Source: a virus
DNA length: 35,732 bases
Reading direction: 5' to 3' (one strand)
IMG/VR virus record: IMGVR_UViG_3300009103_000090
Location: 1 to 35,732 of that record
The position numbers were made by a program, and so were the translations under genes. Below are positions 10,290-19,179 of the stretch, in pieces (within the stretch, counting starts at the first letter, position 1; each line of letters starts with the position of its first letter). The notes under the pieces are model-generated. The model saw only the letters and a list, made by a program, of their open reading frames with translations. It was not told where the DNA came from and made no database searches.

Positions 10290-10660
10290 AATATTGCCAA
10301 GGACCACAATGCCATACTTATTACACCCAAGATAGGATAAGAGGACCGAAAGGAAATAAAACAAATCAAACTAGAAGAAGAAGTCATTTTTATTATTTAG
10401 GTGGAAATGCATGTTCAATGGTATGTGAACGCGATTGGTTTTTAAAGTTTGGCGAAATGGCTTTAGACCAATTTGGCAGAATAACGCAGCCTATTATTTT
10501 AGGACCTGAGAACGCGTGGTTTAAAGATTATGATTATAGTTGGCGCGATGAAACTAGGTCTAATTTTAGATATGTGAATAAAGTAACAAAGGAAGAAAGA
10601 CCATTGACCGAGGAACAATATAATGATAGAAACTATGACTTAAACGAAAGGACACAATGA
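10286..10660 (+). CDS. Conserved zinc-binding-like protein, 124 residues
   Basis: Cys4 and Cys9 (MKYCQGPQCH) and Cys43 and Cys47 (GNACSMVCERDWF) are spaced like the ligands of one zinc site. Between them lies a basic stretch (DRIRGPKGNKTNQTRRRSHF). I recognise the combination GPKGNKT...RRRS...CERDWF as a small protein found in many marine phages, but its role is unknown. The C-terminal half is acidic and aromatic. The start overlaps the stop of the membrane peptide, and the stop overlaps the next ATG (ATGA). Confidence 0.7.
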   Translation: MKYCQGPQCHTYYTQDRIRGPKGNKTNQTRRRSHFYYLGGNACSMVCERDWFLKFGEMALDQFGRITQPIILGPENAWFKDYDYSWRDETRSNFRYVNKVTKEERPLTEEQYNDRNYDLNERTQ

Positions 10661-10851
10661 GTATAAAACTAGAAACAAATAACTTTGTAATTACTTTTGA
10701 AACACAAGAGGAAGTTATAGAGTATATTAACCGACACATACCAAACGAAAAGAGTTTGTTGTGGTTAGGTTTTATGATGGGTAGTAATTATACTGCTAAT
10801 CAAGTAAATAAAACATTTAATCTGGAGTATAAAAATGACAAAGCCAAGTAA
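10657..10851 (+). CDS. Hypothetical 64-residue protein
   Basis: It starts behind the exact 14-mer GAAAGGACACAATG (10646-10659) also used by the gene at 10006. It is a small soluble alpha/beta-like protein (LETNNFVITFETQEEVIEYI, then WLGFMMGSNYTANQVNK). The function is unknown. It overlaps the next gene by 17 nt, with GGAG inside its end as that gene's ribosome site. It seems to be the last gene carrying the cassette-type ribosome site. Confidence 0.65.
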   Translation: MSIKLETNNFVITFETQEEVIEYINRHIPNEKSLLWLGFMMGSNYTANQVNKTFNLEYKNDKAK

Positions 10852-11161
10852 GAAAGATAGATTATATCTTTTAGATAAACTAGAAGAAATGTTTGAACAT
10901 CTACCTAGCTATCTTCAACCGAAGATATTAAATGCTGTTGCATTCTTATATCAATCAAGTAAGGACGAAGACAAGACTGCATTTGCTAGAAGAGTAGAGA
11001 TATTAAGAGATTGTAAGAACTCTAACTTTACTAAAGAAGAAATGGCTCATATCATTTTACTAGCTAACATGGATATGGTTCATGACATGATGTGGACACA
11101 CCCACAAACAGAAGACATTAAAGAATTAGTCAAGGCTAAGACTAAAAGTACACTTCACTAA
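10835..11161 (+). CDS. Hypothetical helical protein, 108 residues
   Basis: The protein is almost entirely helical by pattern (KKDRLYLLDKLEEMFEHLPS, LQPKILNAVAFLYQSSKDED, MAHIILLANMDMVHDMMW), with a Met/His-rich C-terminal half. No family is recognised. It lies directly before the terminator-like hairpin and the packaging genes, and overlaps the previous gene by 17 nt behind GGAG. It may be a small helical regulator or packaging accessory, but this is only positional. Confidence 0.7.
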   Translation: MTKPSKKDRLYLLDKLEEMFEHLPSYLQPKILNAVAFLYQSSKDEDKTAFARRVEILRDCKNSNFTKEEMAHIILLANMDMVHDMMWTHPQTEDIKELVKAKTKSTLH

Positions 11162-11204
11162 GTGTCCAAGTGACACGCGTATGCGATGCCGCATACGCGT
11201 GTCA
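11162..11204. terminator. Strong 15-bp hairpin with competing upstream stem
   Basis: TGACACGCGTATGCG (11171-11185) and CGCATACGCGTGTCA (11190-11204) pair perfectly around the loop ATGC. Just upstream GTGTC (11162-11166) can pair with GACAC (11172-11176), which is part of the left arm, so the two stems exclude each other. Only TTTAATT follows, so termination in the plus direction may be weak or need help. The region from 11205 to 11345 is AT-rich and holds a possible promoter (11305-11333) but no gene. Confidence 0.6.
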
Positions 11205-11304
11205 TTTAATTAAGTAGGACCCGCTTGAAACTTCAATTTTATATATAGACAATTATCAATCCCCGATTAAAAAAAAGGGGTCCCACTACTTTTTACTTTA
11301 TGGC

Positions 11305-11333
11305 TTGATTTAGACAGTCAATCATGCTAAAAA
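11305..11333 (+). promoter_or_regulatory. Possible promoter for the packaging genes
   Basis: TTGATT (11305-11310), 17 nt and TAAAAA (11328-11333) precede the terminase ATG at 11346 by 12 nt. The boxes match consensus at 4 of 6 positions each, so support is moderate. If used, the leader would be only about 5 nt, again nearly leaderless, and indeed no Shine-Dalgarno is seen before this ATG. Confidence 0.3.
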
Positions 11334-11345
11334 CTTTTTGGTACC

Positions 11346-12833
11346 ATGGACTTGAATAATATAGATATTAGCAAGTTACCTGCGGATGTCCGGAAGCAAT
11401 TCAGACGATATCAGGTCATGCATGCTGAAAAAAAGATACAGAACAAAGCTAAAGACGATTTTCTATCTTTTGTTAAGTGCGTATGGCCCGAATTTATTGA
11501 GGGGCCCCATCACAGGCACATTGCAAAAAAATTTAATAAATTAGCCACAGGCGAGATAAATAGGCTAATTGTTAATATGCCTCCAAGGCATACAAAATCA
11601 GAATTTGCCTCCTACCTGCTTCCAGCGTGGATGGTGGGCCGTAATCCAAAATTAAAAATAATTCAAGCAACTCACACAGGGGAATTAGCAATTCGTTTTG
11701 GTAGAAAAGCAAAACATTTAATTGACTCCCAGGAATATCACAAAATTTTTGAAACAAAATTACAAGAAGACTCTAAAGCCGCGGGCCGTTGGGAGACAGC
11801 CCAGGGTGGTGAATATTTCGCCGCTGGTGTAGGTGGAGCAATAACGGGCCGTGGAGCTGATTTATTGATTATTGACGATCCACACTCGGAGCAAGATGCA
11901 ATGTCAGAAACGGCAATGGAAAATGCGTACGAATGGTACACTTCAGGACCACGTCAAAGGCTTCAACCAGGCGGAAAAATAATTTTAGTTATGACAAGGT
12001 GGTCAACTAAAGATTTGACTGGAATTTTATTAAAAAATCAAGGTGAAGTTAAGTCGGATCAATGGGAAATTGTAGAATTTCCGGCAATTTTGGACGATGA
12101 CACTAAAAAAGCAAAACCAGTTTGGCCTCAATATTGGAAATTAGACGAATTAGAGAAGGTAAAAGCAACATTACCGGTTGGAAAATGGAATGCACAGTGG
12201 ATGCAACGTCCAACATCGGAAGAAGGAGCCTTAATTAAGCGAGAATGGTGGATGAAATGGGAAAAAGACTGGGTTCCACCGTTAGAACACGTAATTCAGT
12301 CATACGATACCGCATATTTGAAAAAAGAAACAGCAGATTTTAGTGCAATCACTACTTGGGGCATTTTTAAGCCTGATCCTAACGAACCTAAGCAAGCATT
12401 GATACTTTTAGACTCTATAAAAGGACGTTGGGAGTTCCCAGAATTGCGTAGAAGAGCCCTTGCAGCGTATAAATACTGGGATCCAGAGACAGTTTTAATA
12501 GAGGCAAAAGCCGCAGGATTGCCATTAACCTATGAATTAAGGCAGATGGATATTCCTGTCGTAAACTTTACACCGAGCAAAGGAAATGATAAACATGTAC
12601 GTGTTAACTCGGTCGCACCGCTATTTGAGAGCGGAACGATATGGGCGCCCACTCAAAAATTTGCAGAAGAGGTGATCGAGGAATGCGCAGCTTTTCCACA
12701 TGGCGATCATGACGACCTTGTGGATAGTACAACACAAGCAGTTATGAGGTTCAGGCAAGGTGGATTAATTCAACACCCTGAAGATTATGTTGAAGAGAAA
12801 CTTCCTGATGTAAAAAGGCAGTATTATGGCTAA
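11346..12833 (+). CDS. terL: Terminase large subunit
   Basis: This is the packaging ATPase and nuclease. The 495-residue protein has a Walker A-like loop PPRHTKS at 79-85, Walker B LLIIDDPH at 173-180 and the coupling motif TRWS at 217-220. The C-terminal RNase H-like nuclease domain has acidic residues at Asp321 (SYDTAYLK), Glu386 (VLIEAKAAG) and the HDDLVD cluster 455-460. Length is typical. It acts at the portal, pumping DNA into the procapsid. The small subunit is on the other strand 5.6 kb upstream. The start has no visible Shine-Dalgarno, and the end overlaps the next gene by 8 nt. Confidence 0.95.
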   Translation: MDLNNIDISKLPADVRKQFRRYQVMHAEKKIQNKAKDDFLSFVKCVWPEFIEGPHHRHIAKKFNKLATGEINRLIVNMPPRHTKSEFASYLLPAWMVGRNPKLKIIQATHTGELAIRFGRKAKHLIDSQEYHKIFETKLQEDSKAAGRWETAQGGEYFAAGVGGAITGRGADLLIIDDPHSEQDAMSETAMENAYEWYTSGPRQRLQPGGKIILVMTRWSTKDLTGILLKNQGEVKSDQWEIVEFPAILDDDTKKAKPVWPQYWKLDELEKVKATLPVGKWNAQWMQRPTSEEGALIKREWWMKWEKDWVPPLEHVIQSYDTAYLKKETADFSAITTWGIFKPDPNEPKQALILLDSIKGRWEFPELRRRALAAYKYWDPETVLIEAKAAGLPLTYELRQMDIPVVNFTPSKGNDKHVRVNSVAPLFESGTIWAPTQKFAEEVIEECAAFPHGDHDDLVDSTTQAVMRFRQGGLIQHPEDYVEEKLPDVKRQYYG

Positions 12834-15213
12834 AGGCAGTTGGGATGAGTTACTAAAACTCATCAACAAATATTTAAGAGGCAATAAAGACAAGGAAGGA
12901 GTTTTAAAACTCCTAACTCGTAAAGATATTGGTGATTTTCCAGCAATTGGAATTCGTTTTAGAAATCCTATAAATGAAACGCAATATAGTCTTGCTAATA
13001 AAGGCATGACTAGAGAGCGACAGTTTTATCTTTTTAAAACTTACGAAAAAGACATTTTTGATGACATCATGAAAATCTTAAAGAAGATTGATGATGAAGG
13101 AATTAAATTAGGCAGAGAACAATTAAAAAATTTAGAATATAACGTTGGAATTCTTAAGATGTTAAGAACTAACAACATTAAGTCAGCAGATGTCTTAAGA
13201 AAAGACGGAAAAAACGTTGCTGAAGTTATGAAGAAACAAGGTCAAAAAGACTTTGTTGGTGATAGCGGCATTATGGGATCACTTCAAGATAAATTAAAAG
13301 AATTAAAAGCTTTAGCTGATGAAATGAAGCCTGAAAACATTGCTAAGAAAGAAGCTGTGGAAAAAGCTGCAAGAGATAAATTTTTTAAGAGAAAATATCA
13401 CGGTAGAGCTTATGAAGGAAGATCTGACATGTATAGAGGTCTATCTTACCAATTAGCCAAGCTCCACGAAGCGGGAATCATTAAACTTGATGATGAAATC
13501 TATAATGCCGTTAAAGAAGGCAAATATCACTGGGCTGGGGCCGATATGTTTGCTCCTGATATACCAAGAATTTGGAGATATCACTTTGGGGATGAGATAT
13601 TTGATAAATTTGATGAAGTCTTTGAAGCGGACATGTTTAATCAAGGAGATACCTTCATTGGTCCAAATGCAATGGAAGAGTGGATGAAAGCTAACAAGAT
13701 TAAACCAATCAAGGTTGACGGACCGAAGAACGCGTTAGATTACATGAATGAAGTAGAATTAATAGCTCATGCTGAAGAAGCTCAAAAAAGTATAGATATT
13801 TTTAAAGGTGATGATCATTTCTATAGTAATCTTGATATGAGTCCTAAAGATAAAGCTGAAAATGTAATGCGAGCAATTGTTGATAATGCAGAAAAGAAGA
13901 AAAAATATTTAGATGCGTTGAAAAGAAATTATCCTGAAGCTTATAGTAAATACAAGGACAAACCAACTACTACTGCTGATGCGGAAGCTACTTATAAAGT
14001 TATTTCTGAAGGAGATGAAGGCTTTAAAGAAATTTCTGAAAAATTAGGTATTAATGCTAAACCAGGAGACAATTTAGAATTAGAAAGCAACGTGATTGAA
14101 GGACCGTGGAGTAAGAGTACTAAACCTGTAGTCAAAGAAACAGTTTCAGAAACAATAGACATATCTAAATTAACAGATGATGATTTAAACAAGTTAGTTG
14201 ATGAATTACACATGAACCAAGGGAAGATGTCTGAAGTAGATTCTACTGGTGGTACTAAAATGGGATATCAAGAATTTAAACAATTAGAGAAAAGAAATGA
14301 AGCGATTGAAAAAGCATTAGCTGAGGCTAAAAAAATGTATGAAGAATTAGGGAAAGGAACTGGAAACTTCCAGTATGATTATCAACTCTGGAAGCAAAAG
14401 TTTGGTTCAAAAACAAAGACCACGGCTCCCGGAACTTATACTATTACCGATCATATTGAATATATAAAAACTTTAGAACCGATTGAAGCGATGAAGGAAG
14501 TAAATAAGGTGTTACAAGGAACTGGAAGATACAAAGGTATATCAAAAAAAGACCAAGATCAGATTTTTATCGATACCGACGATTGGGTTAATCAAAGAGA
14601 TTTATCAGATAGATGGGATTACAAAAATAACAGACCTTATAGAGATGACCCTAATTTTGATCCCGATGATCCAGATTTTAATCCAGATGAGGGTTTATAT
14701 GCAGAAGGTGGTATTGTTCGTTTAGGATTTGACGGTGGTGGAGATCCACTTACAAGACTTAAAAATCAAATTGTTGAAAGCATGAAACCTTATGCTCCTG
14801 GTATATCCGAAGATAGACTGTGGATAATTGTTAAAGATATTACTTTAGACATGAGCCCAGAACAAGCTCAAGCATCAGCAATAGCAAATTTAAAAAAGAA
14901 TTTTGCAACAGGCGGACGTGTTGGCTATTCTCAAGGAGCAAATTATAATTATCACTGGGGTCATGGGGATTCAAATATTATGCCACCTGAATGGGACGAA
15001 GGTTTTGATACTATGCCAGAAATCTTAAGAATGTTGGGTCAACAACAAATTGGTGACCAAGTTTCAGCATCTTCAGGAGATCTTGATGATTTATTAGAAA
15101 GACTTAGAATGGTTGTTGAAGGCTTGGGTATATACTCGGATTACAACCAAGACCAGAGAAAACAAATGCAGAGGAGTTTAACAAGTAGAATAAACGTGTT
15201 ATTACAAAATTAA
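12826..15213 (+). CDS. Large structural-region protein of unknown function, 795 residues
   Basis: The protein is long, hydrophilic and mostly helical, rich in Lys, Glu and Asp. No enzyme motif is recognised. Near its C-terminus are two glycine-rich motifs: YAEGGIVRLGFDGGG (about 625-639) and FATGGRVGYSQG (693-704), followed by YNYHWGHG. The same type of motif occurs in other proteins of this module. The position between terminase and portal, and the size, suggest a virion component such as an internal or ejected protein. It begins inside the terminase stop and ends in a TAATG with the next gene. Confidence 0.8.
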   Translation: MAKGSWDELLKLINKYLRGNKDKEGVLKLLTRKDIGDFPAIGIRFRNPINETQYSLANKGMTRERQFYLFKTYEKDIFDDIMKILKKIDDEGIKLGREQLKNLEYNVGILKMLRTNNIKSADVLRKDGKNVAEVMKKQGQKDFVGDSGIMGSLQDKLKELKALADEMKPENIAKKEAVEKAARDKFFKRKYHGRAYEGRSDMYRGLSYQLAKLHEAGIIKLDDEIYNAVKEGKYHWAGADMFAPDIPRIWRYHFGDEIFDKFDEVFEADMFNQGDTFIGPNAMEEWMKANKIKPIKVDGPKNALDYMNEVELIAHAEEAQKSIDIFKGDDHFYSNLDMSPKDKAENVMRAIVDNAEKKKKYLDALKRNYPEAYSKYKDKPTTTADAEATYKVISEGDEGFKEISEKLGINAKPGDNLELESNVIEGPWSKSTKPVVKETVSETIDISKLTDDDLNKLVDELHMNQGKMSEVDSTGGTKMGYQEFKQLEKRNEAIEKALAEAKKMYEELGKGTGNFQYDYQLWKQKFGSKTKTTAPGTYTITDHIEYIKTLEPIEAMKEVNKVLQGTGRYKGISKKDQDQIFIDTDDWVNQRDLSDRWDYKNNRPYRDDPNFDPDDPDFNPDEGLYAEGGIVRLGFDGGGDPLTRLKNQIVESMKPYAPGISEDRLWIIVKDITLDMSPEQAQASAIANLKKNFATGGRVGYSQGANYNYHWGHGDSNIMPPEWDEGFDTMPEILRMLGQQQIGDQVSASSGDLDDLLERLRMVVEGLGIYSDYNQDQRKQMQRSLTSRINVLLQN

Positions 15214-18200
15214 TGAGCAGAATAATATTTAACCCATCTACCGGAAATATTGAACCAGTAGATAATGTAACTTCACCACTTAAACCACTTGGTGAAAAGT
15301 TAAAGTTAACTGGTGGTAATCCTTTACCAGAGGACCCAACTAAACCAGTTAATCCTTGGGCACCTAAACCAATAGGACCAGTTTTACCTAATAAAAAGCT
15401 AGCCTCCCTAACTAACATGAACACTCCTGACTTGGAGCAATCTCCAGATTCTTTTTTAAGACCTGGTGAAACTCTAGAAGATTGGGATGTAACGTTCAGA
15501 AGAGCGAATGCTTATGGTGGGTTGCAGAGAACCGGTTTTGCTGATGGACCAGAAAAAAAATACATTACACCTTTAAGAAGAAAATTTGATGGACGGAAAT
15601 TTGATAGTGTTCCTGATCCAACATATTCTGATGGAAGAAGAAGAGTTAAAACTAAAGCTTATAAAAAATGGTTAAAAGAACAACACGCTCTTCCTAAACC
15701 AAAATACCTTTATACAAGAACAGTTCGTCCAGAACTAGATAACTATTTAATTGAAATTGCAGAAGCTATGCGGGAAGCAGATAACACTCAAGATTTTGAA
15801 TATTTAATGAGAAATAAGGAAGCAACAAAAAAATTAGAGATACAACAAGCTAAAAGTAGGAAAAAAGGAGGAAAAAAAGTTTATAAGCAAAGAGTTTATC
15901 CAAAAGGAATGTTAAGCTTAGATGCTCTAAAAGTTTTAGAAACGTTAGAAACTGATCCAGTTAATTTAAAAATAATAGCTGATTCTTTAGATGAGGATGT
16001 AAATTGGGTATTACAAATATTAGACGAAAGAAATCAATATGTAGAAGATGTTAAAGGTGAAAGAGCTTTAGCAAAAGATGATCCTAAATATAAAAAACCT
16101 AGAAATGATTATTTAAAAGTTGAAAACTGGTTGCAAAAAAATGCTAAGAGATATTCTACCCCACAAGCTTTTGAAAAAGCTTTAATTAAAAGATTTGGTA
16201 ATAAAAATCAATTTGTCATGGATATGAAAAAAGGAGGATCTATTGCTTCAACATATTTTAGTGATGGTTTTAAAAAACTAATGTTAAATTCAGATCCTGG
16301 AAGTCCGGTTCAATCTCATCATTTGAGACAGTTAATATCGAGCTCTCTCTATAATTATAATGATAAAATTAAAGCCCAATTAACTGATGAAATAAAAAAA
16401 ATTTTTACCTCTGAAAATCTTCCAAAGCTTAGAACAGAAGCAAGGAAGATGATAAAAAATAACCCTTTGTTTAAAATGTTTGGATTAGATAAAACTATAA
16501 CAGGACCTTTTCCTAGAGTTATTCAAGGAGTAATAGGGGAAAAACTATGGAAAGATTTTAGAGCTTTTAGACATCCAAGAGTTAATACTTATGAATTATT
16601 AAAAGCTTTTGAAGATTTAGTTCCAAAAGAATTTAAAGGAATATTTAAGGAGTCCGCTAGAGCTGTTTTGGATGCCCAACAAAATAAATGGCCAGAGGCA
16701 AAGAAAAAATTGGGTATTGCCGATAAAATTGCATGGGATCATAAAATTCCTTCTTCTATCATTGATAAAGGTTACGCTGATATTATTGAGTATACAAAAG
16801 TAAATCCAGTTAACTATGAGTGGAATTCGAGAATTAAAAATGCAAAATTTGATACTCCACTTAATAGATCAATTAAAAAATTTGAGAAAGCTAAAACATT
16901 AAGTGCAAAAAAGAAAATTGTTGAAGACATGATCAGTGACAAAAATAAATTTAGTAAAAACTGGGGTGGTTATTTAGATGAAATAGATATTAACTTTAAT
17001 GAAAAAACAGGTCAACTTAAATTTTCTAGTTCTGCTAAACCATTAGATACAAAAGCAAATACAGTAGAAATGTTAAAAAAAAGTATAAGCCAAATAGAAA
17101 AAAAATATAAACCAGTTATTCAAAGCAGATTAAATTCAGGAATCCCTCTTGATGATATTTTTCAAAGAATAGCAGTTGACTTAAATCTTCCTGTGGAACA
17201 AATTAAAAATGTAGCAGGAAAAACTTTAAGAGGCTTGGGTAAAGCAGCGATAGTTGCAGATCCCGTGTTTATGGCTTTTGATGAAAAAAGAGCAACTGAT
17301 AGAGGTGCAGGAGCATTAGATACTGCAGAGTACGTGGTGGATAGTTTTTTTCAAGGTGTTTTAAATTTACCTGATTTAGTTGTAAGTGGTGCAAAATGGG
17401 GTAAAGGAAAATTAAGTGGGAAAGATACAAAATTTGAAACAGGTGCTTTGTATGAACCGTTTACATTTGCTGAGAAAGAATTAGAAAAAAATTTAAGTGA
17501 AACTCCTATGAAAAAAAGAGTCAGGAATTTAATGGGACATTTTGCTAGTGCTGGAGGTTATAAAGAATCTAAAATGGAGGATCCAGAGTATGTTAAGATC
17601 TTTGAATCATTGTCTGATGAAGAACTTAAAAAAAGATTAGAAAAGGAAGATGAAGAACGTAAATACTTTTTAAAAGAGTCTGAATTTGTTAAAGATAAAT
17701 TTAACCAAGAATTTGCAACAGGAGGTCGTGTTGGATTTGCAGACGGCACTTCTCACGATGATAAATCTGATGAAGAAATTTTAGAATGGATTAAAAACCA
17801 AATGTTTGAAATGGAACAAGGTTGGAATACCGGTAAGAGTATTCCAGGAAAAATTCTTGATGTAGCAAGAGTAGATAACTGGCCATACTACGCAGCTCGA
17901 ATGTTAAGAGCTGGAATGAATGTTGCAGAAGTTTCTGCTAAACTTCCTTTTGTATCAATTGATTTATTACAAAAATTAGCAACACGACCTGCGTTTAAAC
18001 TTGTGGATGCTAAAACATCAACAGGAGATCCTCTAAATAAATCTGTTGTAGAAATGGGGATGGGTGAAAAATATATGCCAGGGTTTGATGATAGTTGGTT
18101 AACAGATCAACCACAAAAAAAATTAAAAGGAACCGGATTATTTACAGAAGCATTTAAAAATTTAATGCCCGGCGCATTTTCAGAAAAAACAGGACTAGAT

Positions 18201-19043
18201 TCTTTAATTGAAGGAATGGAAGAAAAAATGATAGCGCAAGGGCAATCTAAATGGCCAACTATTGCTGGTAAGAATATTGAAATGGGATTAGATATAACAT
18301 TACCATTTGGATATGTAATGGCAGCTAATAAATATAATGCTCTTAAAAAGTCTTTAGCTCCTTTTGTTGCTGGTAAAAGTCCTTCGAAAGTAATTGAAGA
18401 AGCTTTAACCGAGAAAGGAATGAATAGAAGAGACTTTAATAAACTTTTAGTTACAGGGGGTGCTATTGGTGCTCTTAAATATTTAGGTTTAGATAAATTA
18501 TTAAAAGGTGTTGCGCGTAACCCGATCCCTGGTCCAATTAAAATGATTGAAAGATCAACCACTAAAATGCCTGTATGGTTTCCAAAATTTATAGATAAGA
18601 TAAATGATAAAATGACATATCACGGTGATGGTATGTGGTCGTTTACAGGTACAGATGATTTCCTTCCAGGATTTCATATAGAAAGAATTGGTGATGATTA
18701 TCATATCAGTGGGAAAAATTCTTATGAACAAGATTTCCAAATTACATATGAGTCTCCTAAATGGGAAGGTGATGCAGATGGATCATTTTATAATCAGGGA
18801 GAATTTGTAGTTGAAGATTCTGTTCCAGTGAAGACTGATCCCGATGGTAATGTAGATTGGGATTCTGAAGTAGTTGATGAACTTCATAACGTTTTAGGTG
18901 GTACTAAAGAACTGGAAGAAATTGGCACTGGACAAAAAGTTAAAGAAATGACTAAAGGTGAAATACAGGTTGATTGGGCTGAAGGTAGAGCTCAAAGTGC
19001 TTATGATGAAGCAAGAGATGCAGGAGAGTTTGATGTCGAATAA
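15213..19043 (+). CDS. Very large putative internal virion protein, 1276 residues
   Basis: The protein is encoded by the largest gene in the window. It starts with a Pro-rich region, then long basic helical stretches. A segment AWDHKIPSSI around 507-516 followed by NPVNYEWNSRIKNAKF faintly recalls HNH or colicin-type nuclease signatures (DH..P...N...N). FATGGRVGFADG lies at 834-845. A hydrophobic segment with MNRRDFNKLLVTGGAIGALK starts at residue 1070 and looks like a twin-arginine signal. The last 150 residues are acidic. I infer a DNA-ejection or internal virion protein from size, basic helical character and place between terminase and portal. It is coupled upstream by TAATG. Confidence 0.8.
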   Translation: MSRIIFNPSTGNIEPVDNVTSPLKPLGEKLKLTGGNPLPEDPTKPVNPWAPKPIGPVLPNKKLASLTNMNTPDLEQSPDSFLRPGETLEDWDVTFRRANAYGGLQRTGFADGPEKKYITPLRRKFDGRKFDSVPDPTYSDGRRRVKTKAYKKWLKEQHALPKPKYLYTRTVRPELDNYLIEIAEAMREADNTQDFEYLMRNKEATKKLEIQQAKSRKKGGKKVYKQRVYPKGMLSLDALKVLETLETDPVNLKIIADSLDEDVNWVLQILDERNQYVEDVKGERALAKDDPKYKKPRNDYLKVENWLQKNAKRYSTPQAFEKALIKRFGNKNQFVMDMKKGGSIASTYFSDGFKKLMLNSDPGSPVQSHHLRQLISSSLYNYNDKIKAQLTDEIKKIFTSENLPKLRTEARKMIKNNPLFKMFGLDKTITGPFPRVIQGVIGEKLWKDFRAFRHPRVNTYELLKAFEDLVPKEFKGIFKESARAVLDAQQNKWPEAKKKLGIADKIAWDHKIPSSIIDKGYADIIEYTKVNPVNYEWNSRIKNAKFDTPLNRSIKKFEKAKTLSAKKKIVEDMISDKNKFSKNWGGYLDEIDINFNEKTGQLKFSSSAKPLDTKANTVEMLKKSISQIEKKYKPVIQSRLNSGIPLDDIFQRIAVDLNLPVEQIKNVAGKTLRGLGKAAIVADPVFMAFDEKRATDRGAGALDTAEYVVDSFFQGVLNLPDLVVSGAKWGKGKLSGKDTKFETGALYEPFTFAEKELEKNLSETPMKKRVRNLMGHFASAGGYKESKMEDPEYVKIFESLSDEELKKRLEKEDEERKYFLKESEFVKDKFNQEFATGGRVGFADGTSHDDKSDEEILEWIKNQMFEMEQGWNTGKSIPGKILDVARVDNWPYYAARMLRAGMNVAEVSAKLPFVSIDLLQKLATRPAFKLVDAKTSTGDPLNKSVVEMGMGEKYMPGFDDSWLTDQPQKKLKGTGLFTEAFKNLMPGAFSEKTGLDSLIEGMEEKMIAQGQSKWPTIAGKNIEMGLDITLPFGYVMAANKYNALKKSLAPFVAGKSPSKVIEEALTEKGMNRRDFNKLLVTGGAIGALKYLGLDKLLKGVARNPIPGPIKMIERSTTKMPVWFPKFIDKINDKMTYHGDGMWSFTGTDDFLPGFHIERIGDDYHISGKNSYEQDFQITYESPKWEGDADGSFYNQGEFVVEDSVPVKTDPDGNVDWDSEVVDELHNVLGGTKELEEIGTGQKVKEMTKGEIQVDWAEGRAQSAYDEARDAGEFDVE

Positions 19044-19179
19044 AATGATTAAACCAAAGAGATTAACTAAGACAATTCCCCCTTTAAAAGGACCAGTTCC
19101 TCAAGGTTTGCCTTATGGCAAGAAACCTGTTATAAAAACCAACAGTGGATTAAAAAATGGCAGATACTCCGGAAGATAG
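19033..19179 (+). CDS. 48-residue Pro/Lys-rich protein
   Basis: ATG at 19033, 6 nt after AGGAG, opens a frame overlapping the end of the 1276-residue gene by 11 nt and the start of the portal gene by 23 nt. The sequence (RLTKTIPPLKGPVPQGLPYG) has the IPPLKGPxPQG signature I associate with small marine phage proteins next to portals. The function is unknown. Strong ribosome site and double overlap support reality. Confidence 0.6.
   Translation: MSNKMIKPKRLTKTIPPLKGPVPQGLPYGKKPVIKTNSGLKNGRYSGR

Noticed and set aside
11225-11247. TTGAAA and TATATA as a promoter before the large terminase
   Set aside because: The gap is only about 10 nt, too short for sigma70; the pair at 11305-11333 is better placed.
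15104-15424. Minus-strand frame of 106 codons across a gene junction
   Set aside because: Antisense of the coupled TAATG junction between two large plus-strand genes; no supporting signals.
18107-18562. Minus-strand frame of 151 codons within the 1276-residue gene
   Set aside because: Antisense shadow; the plus-strand frame continues without interruption and carries recognisable motifs.
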